Source: Plazaster borealis (Eukaryota > Echinodermata > Asteroidea > Forcipulatida > Labidiasteridae). From it: DNA of 64,000 nt. This document shows positions 55,955 through 64,000 of this stretch, piece after piece. Below the pieces are notes generated by a model that saw only the letters and a program-made list of their open reading frames with translations, ran no database searches and was not told where the DNA came from. Numbering within the stretch: the stretch's first letter is position 1; each line of letters starts with the position of its first letter. The stretch spans positions 7,047,130 to 7,111,129 of the forward strand of contig CM037474.1 in the NCBI GenBank assembly GCA_021014325.1. Direction: 5' to 3'. Both the position numbers and the translations under genes were made by a program.

Positions 55955-58081
55955 ACGTTAAACTAAAATAACTGACGAAACAAAATCTCACCCACACGTA
56001 AAACCATGGTTGGGACCACACGGGGTCACGGAAGTTCGAATGCGCGCGAGACTTGCACAGTCTATTAGAACTAATTTGTACAATTTGTGCACACTGCCAT
56101 ACTCATTCACCAGCTTAACGCTACATTAACAGATTAAACATTTACCTTTGCCAAAACAAAATTTTCAATAAAAATAGCTTTAACCTCAGATATGCTCTGA
56201 CTTCGGCTTGAAATTCATTAAAACGCACAAATTTCTTTTTGGGTTTTTTAATTTTTTTTTTTTTTAAATTAACAACACTTCTCAACTTGCCCTACGGGCT
56301 ATACATGCATACTTAAAACTGCAACCTCTTTGTTTATAATGCTCATTGCTCATATTTCTTCCTTTTCAGATTTGAGTAATATTTAAAATGTGTTAACTTA
56401 TTTTCGAGTGTGTGACTGTAACTTTCTTGGACCATTAAACTGGTTGTGATCACTACCGTTAATACATCAGAAAGATACTTTTATCACAATACATACATTT
56501 AAAATCCGGGCTACTAAAACTTCCTACGGGCAAGTAAAACTGAGGGTTTTTTTTAGCCCGTCGGGCTACTTTACAAAAAGCTTAAGCACAAGGCCTGATC
56601 ATGTCATTTGTCTCTAAGTCACCAAATGCCCATATGAGAATCGACTCTAAAGACTATAGTCTTCAATTGGGCATCAAAAGTTGGAGTACCTTCGTGTTGA
56701 TCAACAGAGGTCAAGCGTACATTAGCGACAGGTCATGTTGATATATGTAATGTACAATTATCGCACAATTACAGGCTTCGATACAAGAACTGATTAATTT
56801 AAGTGTGACATCTACGTATACGGACTACGGAGTCGAATTTCATATAGAGTACCCGTAAACTAGAAGAGCCAATAACATCTTGTAAATGTATATAGGATTT
56901 GAGGCATATTATGGTGAGGTATCAATATATATTTGGTTTGCGGTAACACCATGTGTATATCTACTTGCTATGTAGATTTTGTTCTTTGAGAACTTGTCTT
57001 GCTTATTATTATCTTACTGCCGCAGAGTAGAATATTCGGAATCTTGAAAATGTTTAGCTGTGGAACAAGCATACTTTATTGCACTGTCGTGATACTCTGG
57101 TAATGACCCCGAATTTGTTTTTGTATCCAAAGACTAATTATTAATGGTAATGGTGGTAAGCATGATCAGTGAATTTACTATTTCGTCTGAAATGCAACCC
57201 TTGATTAGAAATACAAAATTTGACTATGGGAATTAGATTTCCGTGGTGTCCGCTTACAAGATACTAAGATCTTCAACTAACGTTAATGTTGTGGCCGGAG
57301 ATGCGGTTGGTACCCGCGTCACCTCACTAAACGTGGATGGGTTCGACGTTCTTGACGAAAATGCTGTGGCATTTTTGTTTACTGCTTTCTCAACAAGTCA
57401 GCTGCAACATTCACAGGTTACTTTTATTGTATCTTTTTTGACAATTTGGCCTGTAAATCAGCATACGTTGACAAAAAACAACAACAACAACAGGCTAAGA
57501 CCCTACCTTTAATGCAAGAAAGGGGAAATTGCATGGAGCGCGGTATGAAATCAAACATGGCTACTGCTTTACCCTTAAGAAATACTAATCTAGGAACGAT
57601 ACCATTGTGAAGCACGAGTTTGTATTTTGAATAGGCTATCAGTAAATGTACATTTTGTCAAAAATAATCCTTGAAACACTGTGTAAAGACATTTCAATGA
57701 TCATAATGTTTAGACATTTGACTGGGTTATCTTTAGAGCAAAGGTAGTTTTCGCACGTATATTGTTCTCTAACTGTTACTGAAGATTCTATAAGAGGACA
57801 AGGTCGTTCTAATGAAATCAGTGGGAGCATGCATGGTGCATTACAAAGCTTATGAAGTCAGGTGCTCGATTTTCCCCCTCGAAAATGAAGATGCTTTCTG
57901 TATATTCAAGTAGTACATGTAAACCAAGGGAAGTGGCTGTGTATGAACCTTTCTGTGTTTTTTCTTCTTATAGACTGTGCAAGTCTCGCGCATATTTGAA
58001 CTTCCGGGACCATTGTGGTCCCAACCATACGGAGATTTACGTGGACACGATTTTGTTTTGTCAATTATTTTAGTTTAACGT
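55955..58081. mobile_element. 2.1-kb element with 111-bp inverted ends
   Basis: The left arm 55955..56065 (ACGTTAAACTAAAATAACTG ... GCGCGAGACTTGCACAGTCT) and right arm 57971..58081 are inverse, of equal length and alignable almost without gaps, with scattered substitutions. The 1.9-kb interior has a short coding-like plus-strand stretch. It fits a decayed DNA transposon; two inverted solitary copies of a repeat remain possible. Confidence 0.6.
57243..57418 (+). pseudogene. Short coding-like stretch of unknown origin
   Basis: About 58 codons with less AT-biased composition than the surroundings, translating to sequence such as VVAGDAVGTRVTSLNVDGFD. It ends at CACAG|GTTACT, which could be a splice donor. 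It lies in the 2.1-kb inverted-repeat element, opposite to the GPCR gene. No family recognised. Confidence 0.25.
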
Positions 58082-60967
58082 GGTATATGCCCGTGAAAAA
58101 TACATATGTTGTTGGGAATGTAAAACTTAGTTATAAAAAAATATGAAAGTAAAATCATTTCAACAATATAACGAAGAAAACCCGATAATTAAACTTGACC
58201 TCAACTTCCGGTTGCTGCAAAAAATGAAGAATTTTGTGCTCACCTCCGATCACAAAAATTATGTAAACGCTTGTTTTAGATGAGCGATGATAATCGCCAG
58301 ATACTGTAATCGCAACGCGAAGCCTTTTCATTGCAGTCTATGGTTGTTGAGGCGTCAGCGTCCTCTATAAACTGTGTCAAACGTTAATTTTACGCCCCTG
58401 TGACCTTCGCGAATCCACGTAAGTGGTTTCTGAAAAGTTAAGATCGAATAAGCATCCTTGTCCCAGAGTTTTAATTTTGCTGCACTAATAATTAACACAT
58501 TATTTGTGTATTTTTTATAAAAAATAAAACTGATTTTATTAACATGTAATGAGTATTTTTGTTTTTCAGATTTTGTCATTAAATATAATTTAAAACAAAG
58601 ATTTGATTTCAGAGAAAAAAATGTTCTTCTATTGACGTGTTTTCTCGTTCCGATACGCGTGAGACTTTCACAGTCTATAGCGGAAGCTTGAGAAGTATGC
58701 AAGCACGCATAACGAAGCCCTATCACAAACGGCGTGGGGTCCGGTGCCCGTCTAAAGGCCCAATCAAGTGAATTGGGATGGCTCTTTGGTGCATTCTCGG
58801 TCTTTCTATAAACCTTTCTTTTGAGGCAAAGTATTTTGATATTTAGGTTTTTTTTTCGTCCAACCAACTTTTGTTCTCCTTTTGGAAAACAAACATCAGT
58901 CGACGAAAAATAATTGGGGGAGCATTGCGTGCGTATATACACCTCCTTAATTTGCTCCGATGTTTGCAGAGCTCAAACGTATTTTTACGGCATAGTTAGT
59001 TTATTTATATTAAATTTCATCAGAAATACAAGGTGTTTGCGAAGCATGTTATTTTTAGACAAGTCATCACCTAATTTTTGCCTGCTTGTTTTGATTGATT
59101 GATTTATTTGTTGTTTTTCAAAGAATTAGCTAATATTTTAGCACAAATATATTTTAATTGCATGTGAGATTCAGGGTGGATGTTGTGGAAATGGCTATGG
59201 GAGGTTGATCCTATGGGAATAGAGTTCTACATGTTCCCGGGATTTACACCTGTGAAGTCGGAACAATGCATGATCTAACTGTTTGAAATAGTCAGATAAA
59301 ATAAGCAGATATCATTCCTCAAGTAAATAGCAATTATTCCGCCATGTTCTTAAATAGTTGTTTCTCTCAAAAACCCAAACTTCCGAAATTGTCCCCATAC
59401 CACCTTTCGCCACTGCAGTCATAGGTTGGGATACTCCTCCAGTCGATGGTATGTCAACACTAAAAGGCAAACGGGTTGAAGCAAGTTTGTAAATAATCCG
59501 ATAAACCACGTACATTAACTGAGTAATTATTTCGGTTAAACAAACAGGTAGCTTTGTACACAGTAGTGATCAATATTATGAAACCAACGAATAGCTATCA
59601 AGTAGGCTATACATACTTCTTCAAAATTGTTGTCGAACAGCGCTGAATCGCTGCTGAGCACGAAACCGGAGACGGGCTTTCCGATACTGCTTCATAGGTA
59701 AAAAAGGTTGTCGATAGTCGACTGTATATACGAGTTAATTTACTTTGAGTTCGAAAGACGAAATCACATCTGGTCATATTTTAGCCAACCGAACTAGACC
59801 GCTATGTTCACCCGCAGATATAGGCCTGTATGTTCTGTTGTACTTACACATCTGTGCAAAATTCAATACATTTTAATATTAGAGCAACTATAGATAGTCA
59901 AAGGGGAAAAAACAGCCGGTAGTTGTGTTTTACTCCCATTTCATCAAAGCTGCTGATTGCATTCACGATACAGTAATCACCCAGAAAGTGTTTTTACATC
60001 AACATCGATTTTCCCGGTCAGCTATTCATTTTAATCAAAAAAGTGACACTCGGGGTTTTTTTCACGAAAATCAGATTGTAACCTTAATTTAAATCGATTT
60101 TTCTTTTTTAAAGCAAGACAGGTTAACATTTGACTTTCGGGTATAGATAGGCTAATTACAAATCGCGTCCCTCTATTGGTTTACATGTCCGCGATGAAAA
60201 TGGCGAAAGGGGCGAAATAAATAACCATGATGTTGACATTGTGACAAGAATATTGTCAACATCTAAGCAGCAAGCCCCTATATACAATTCGGGTTGAAAG
60301 AGCAAGTGAAAGGGAACATTATTGTTATTTTGTCCAAGTGATTTTTGTTTATATGTCTTTTTTATCAAAAACGTTAACTGCGAGACTGGTAATAAAATAA
60401 ACTCTTAAAACATTCGATATAGTGTGTTTAGTGTTTAGTATAGACCTGTTTGTACGAACATGCTGCGTGCTGCACGCTGCGCCGCCATTGATGAGGTGCT
60501 GTACACTATAAAGACATGAGAAAACCCAATGCGTGTTTACTTTTAATGCGGATGAAGTGTCTTCCTCAATGATTTGCACAATTTCCCTGATAGGAGGACA
60601 GCATAACATAATGATGTAGAACATACTTATTAAATATTTGCAACTAAACAGAGAGTGAATACTGAAATTCTGACCCCCCAAAAATTGCTAATGACAACGC
60701 ATTTCTAACCTGAACGTGCAGTTTCCTTGTCGATCACACCTAAAACTTCAATATTGTCTGCGCCGTTTTCAGGATTCAGTGTTTCTGTACTTTATGAAAC
60801 GACCGACGCCGTAACAGGGTATTTTACACAATGGGATAATGCTACCCACCATATTTTCTTTGTTCAAACTGTACCTCACAGCGAATTCTTTATACAAGGA
60901 AACAATATAACAAAAATGACAGAATCCCATAACTTCGATGTGTGGTTTTTATGCTCCATGCTGCAAA

Positions 60968-61100
60968 CCGAGAAGGGATCCGGGTGTTTCCACAGAGCAA
61001 TGACGTCCTCGCTTAGCTTTCGTGCAAAAAACCAATGCAATGGGGACGTTGCAATTTTTATTAAAGTTCAAACAATGGGAGAACAAAGAGAAGTCATCGA
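60968..61100. repeat. Dispersed repeat with GGATCCGGGTGTTT, copy 2
   Basis: Same order of landmarks as 23378..23510: GGGATCCGGGTGTTT, ACAGAGCAATGACGTCCTCG, GCTTTCGTGCA, CAAACAATGGGAGA. A plus-strand open frame covers it, probably by chance. Confidence 0.65.
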
Positions 61101-61732
61101 TTTATGGGGTTGACAAACATTTAGTGCTTACTTTCGGTACCTTATGGAGAAAATATAAGGACTCCATAGGGGAATTCAAAATACCGCGATGCTCCATAAG
61201 AAATGTTGTGTACAAAGTGTACGGGAAGATGTTAAGTACAGGGACAATGGACACAGAACAATAAAGGTGCATTTTTGAGAATGTGTGCGTGTGGTGGGAG
61301 GGGCAGGGGATGGGAACTCAGGCCGTATTTGTATTAGGCCTAGACATTGGTACCAACCTGATCAGTGATACTTTACGGGGTTATTTACAGGTTTTTCTCA
61401 TGGCTCGAAATACCAGCTGGACCTACCTCTGACCGGACCGAAGTCCAGTAATCATGACGTAACCAATAACTGACGCCGTCCTGTAGTCGAAAGTGTTTTT
61501 TCCCATAACACATTTTTTTAATTGACTAATTATAATACTGTTGCTTGCTTCTAAAAACCAACTACCCTCGTAAAATATTTGCTGAACTTAGGCCTACCAG
61601 AACTTGAAATATAAACAGTAAATCATTAATGGTCCCGTGTAAAACTAGTTTAGTGTAAATGTTGACCAATACAAGACCTGTGTCTTATGGGGATCATTTG
61701 GGGGCATTAACTGATCCCGGCTACACTAATAA

Positions 61733-62195
61733 TATAGGTTTTCCCGGCCAATTTCAACAAAAATTCATTCAATTTCATTCACACGCATTCAAATTCACGC
61801 ATTTTCCCCTTATCCACTCAAACTAGGGTTTCTTTTGAGCTATTAATGCATTCAATTTCGTTTTCGTGCACACAGGATTCCGTTTTTCTCATTCAGATTC
61901 GTTTCGGTCATTCTATTTCATTTGTAGGCATTCAAGACTATACTTTGACCATTCTTAAGTTAAATTTCTACTACCTTACACTTGATAAAATTGAATAGTT
62001 GACCAGCTCTTGCTGCTGGCTCTTACGAAATTGAATGAGTCTTGCGGCCTAATGAAATTGAATGATCTTATTTGGCAATTGAATGCTGAACTGGTAAAAT
62101 TGAGTTTCTCCTTTTGACTATTTCAAACGAAATAGAATGAGCTGGGAGTTAAAATGAATGGATTTTTTTGTTGAAATTGGCCGGGAAAACCTATA
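61733..62195. mobile_element. 463-bp foldback MITE, TATAGGTTTTCCCGG ends
   Basis: TATAGGTTTTCCCGGCCAAT-TTCAACAAAAA on the left is mirrored by TTTTTGTTGAAATTGG-CCGGGAAAACCTATA on the right. Between them, ATTCAATTTC-like units on the left and GAAATTGAATGA-like units on the right extend the foldback. TATA at both edges may be the target site. Confidence 0.85.
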
Positions 62196-62782
62196 TAATG
62201 ACAATTTGTTGCCTTCGAAATTGTTGTTTACTATTTGGAAAGGTTACTTGTTTGGAAACAGAACTATAGTAGGCCCCCTATGGATGTCGGACACTTCGTA
62301 CCTTTGCCACTTCGTACCCTGGACACTTCGTACCTTCGGGACACTTCGTACCGTAACCAAATTGGTCACTTCGTACCGTGGGTGGGGTTCGAAGTGACCA
62401 TCAGCTGAGTCACTTCGTACCTTTAGCCGAGTCACTTCGTACCTTCAGTTAAATGGGTATTTCCTTAATAAGATAATGTTCGTTGAGATACAACATAATA
62501 ATCAATGAATTTTCATTTTGTTTAATTATGTGAATGTCCTTTTTAATGTGAAATGTTATTGTTTTTTATTGTATAAAAATATCTTTAAAATACCTTTATT
62601 TTGTCCGTATTTTGTTAACCCTGTAATTCTGTTTTTATGTTCTCATTATCTCGGCACGTAAATATATGATATTGAATACTTTCCAGCTTTAACTTTTAAA
62701 TGATTTTTAAATGTTTCATTACACTGATTGTTTTAGAAATTGGTTTTTATAAAATTGATCTAAAAATAAGTGGGTTTTTTTG

Positions 62783-62924
62783 CTCATCACTATCAGTCAA
62801 CAAGTAATTAAATAAATCACCATTTGGGTTTTATTCGTTTTTGTTTCATGATACTCATCACTATCAGTCAACAAATAAACCACCATTTGGGTTTGATTCG
62901 TTTTTAAATCCAGAAACGATGCAG
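62783..62924. repeat. 71-bp direct duplication
   Basis: CTCATCACTATCAGTCAACA followed by AATAAA-CCACCATTTGGGTTT-ATTCGTTTTT occurs twice, 71 bp apart. Confidence 0.85.
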
Positions 62925-62989
62925 AAATCCTGAAGGTACGAAGTGTCTTGTAAGAAGGTACGAAGTGTCCAAGGTACGAAGTGTCCAAA

Positions 62990-63260
62990 GTCACTTCGTA
63001 CCTTGCAAAAGGTACGAAGTGTCCAGGGTACGAAGTGGCAAAGGTACGAAGTGTCCAAAGTCACTTCGTACCTTGCAAAAGGTACGAAGTGTCCAGGGTA
63101 CGAAGTGTCCAAAGTCACTTCGTACCTTGCAAAAGGTACGAAGTGTCCAGGGTACGAAGTGTCCAAAGTCACTTCGTACCTTGCAAAAGGTACGAAGTGT
63201 CCAGGGTACGAAGTGTCCAAAGTCACTTCGTACCTTGCAAAAGGTACGAAGTGTCCAGGG
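62990..63260. repeat. 54-bp higher-order repeat with internal hairpins
   Basis: Each block has CACTTCGTACC-TTGCAAAA-GGTACGAAGTG (an 11-bp perfect hairpin), then GTCCAGGGTACGAAGTGTCC. About five blocks are nearly identical. Both strands stay open in several frames, so translations here are not genes. Confidence 0.9.
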
Positions 63261-63845
63261 TACGAAGTGGCAAAGGTACGAAGTGTCCTGACACCCCCCC
63301 CCCCCCATTACCAATTGTTCATTACACAATTTCAGACATACTACTATGCTAAATTGTTTATACCCAATACACACAGTTCTTATTTCGATTATGCACAATT
63401 GAAATTGGCATAATGGGCATGCATCGAATCCCCTGAAAGCCGATCTTCTACATGGTTTTACCTTATTCGGTGTTTTCTTGATACGGGACCACCTTATGAT
63501 GACGTTGTGTCACATCTTTGAACAATATTGGGAGCGAGACATTTACAGATCAAACCCACCTCCAGCCTCCCACCGGTAAACAAGTCCACTTTATCCCTTT
63601 GGACGCTAAACGACTGTTACCTTTTCACTATACTTTGGGTCACGATAAGTAGAATAGCAGTTGCCCTAAAGCCCTATTGCGTATCCCCCCTATTGTGTCT
63701 TCATTGTGAGCGTGGAATCTCAGGAGTTCTTTAGAGGATATAAGGGGTAGTTCCGTATAATACCGGAAGTGTGTTAAAGCATAGAAACATCAGGGGTGAT
63801 ACCCTCTGCCCCATATTGGGCATAGTATATAAAGCAAATACTTAC

Positions 63846-64000
63846 CAAGTAAGGCATCCAAAACAGCATGAAGATCACAGACAGAGATTCAATGATCTTA
63901 GCCACTCGCCTCTCCCGTCGGTCCTGGGCCTCTGATAGTACTCGCAATCTCATCTTCTGTGTCTTCTTATTATGTCTCATTAGTGAATACACTATTCCTA
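63846..64000 (-). CDS. Rhodopsin-like GPCR, TM5-TM6 exon (partial, continues past the window)
   Basis: The minus-strand frame is open to the window edge, and the exon ends at TAC TTG|GTAAGT. It encodes the end of TM5 and the third intracellular loop, rich in basic residues (RHNKKTQKMRLR, RRERRVAK), then TM6 with FMLFWMPYL, matching the class A FxxxWxPY pattern with Phe in the usual Cys position. Joined in phase 0 to the exon at 51331..51529, it gives a continuous TM6-loop-TM7. The DRY motif and TM1-TM4 lie beyond the right edge, so the start and receptor subfamily are unknown. Confidence 0.88.

Larger units (their letters stand above)
62285..63295. mobile_element. 1-kb foldback element built from GGTACGAAGTG units
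   Basis: The left cluster (62285-62440) reads TGTCGGACACTTCGTACC, TTTGCCACTTCGTACC, CTGGACACTTCGTACC. The right cluster (62934-63295) ends with the exact inverse order, terminating in GGTACGAAGTGTCCTGACA. The central ~490 bp is AT-rich and holds a 71-bp direct duplication (62783 and 62854). The right cluster has ~5 head-to-tail 54-bp blocks. Confidence 0.8.
51530..63845 (-). other. GPCR intron, 12.3 kb
   Basis: Between the donor GTAAGT at 63845 and the acceptor at 51530. Repeats and transposon remnants fill it. No convincing gene lies inside, apart from a short coding-like plus-strand stretch at 57243..57418. Confidence 0.75.

Noticed and set aside
58355..58942. 195-codon minus-strand frame
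   Set aside because: Lys/Asn/Ser-biased composition of AT-rich noncoding DNA, no domain or splice context; lies in the GPCR intron.
60727..61113. 128-codon plus-strand frame
   Set aside because: Its second half overlaps a dispersed repeat also present at 23378; no recognisable motif.
62934..63290. Regular repeats resembling a CRISPR array
   Set aside because: Repeats are inverted within each block, there are no unique spacers, and the genome is animal.
62864..63413. Frames of 108-156 codons on both strands
   Set aside because: Translations of the GGTACGAAGTG foldback repeat.

Overview
This window reads as nuclear DNA of an invertebrate animal, most likely a marine deuterostome and, by inference, an echinoderm (possibly a sea star). 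It is AT-rich and gene-poor, coding sequence has animal-type splice and poly(A) signals, and much of the rest is short inverted-repeat transposons, foldback elements and minisatellites. The TAGGCCTA and TACATGTA octamers are strikingly frequent, and the TTAA-bounded short transposons look like families I associate with echinoderm genomes. The species call rests on general resemblance, not on a search.

Four protein-coding loci are supported and all lie on the minus strand. (1) 3374..5497 encodes a 7-transmembrane protein with a Pro/Glu/Thr/Ser repeat stalk, resembling the proline-rich transmembrane protein 3/4 (PRRT3/PRRT4) family. (2) 23849..25381 encodes a single-Ig, single-pass membrane protein with a long cytoplasmic tail and no family I recognise. 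(3) 35815..37839 encodes a signal peptide, LRR, Ig, transmembrane receptor of the AMIGO/LRIT/LINGO type. (4) The last ~19.5 kb holds the 3' end of a rhodopsin-like GPCR gene. Its exons at 63846..64000+ (TM6), 51331..51529 (TM7, NPxxY) and 44503..44951 (tail and stop) join in phase across introns of 12.3 and 6.4 kb. The first three genes have their coding sequence in one exon. All four are membrane receptors or receptor-like proteins, but nothing in the sequence shows that they act together.

Layout: 1-2.5 kb AT-rich noncoding; 2.5-3.3 kb CpG-dense segment with a short inverted-repeat transposon; 3.4-5.6 kb PRRT-like gene; 6.8-23.1 kb transposon-dense intergenic DNA (TTAA MITEs including a nested pair, a ~400-bp tandem block, a 16-bp minisatellite, a hammerhead-like relic, a perfect 40-bp palindrome); 23.8-25.4 kb Ig gene; 26.3-31.1 kb a 4.8-kb foldback-like element with ~0.6-kb inverted ends around a 2.46-kb, 46-bp minisatellite; 35.8-37.8 kb LRR-Ig gene; 42.4-43.3 kb a non-LTR reverse transcriptase remnant, a truncated MITE and a tRNA-like element; 44.2-64 kb the GPCR gene, whose introns carry foldback repeats, degenerate TTCGTTCCCTCGAA arrays, a ~2.1-kb inverted-repeat element and a 1-kb GGTACGAAGTG foldback element.

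No rRNA gene, CRISPR array, operon or intact transposase gene was seen. The most informative mobile-DNA observation is a TTAA MITE inserted in the terminal TTAA of another TTAA MITE, with a related copy 0.7 kb away that keeps the uninterrupted site.
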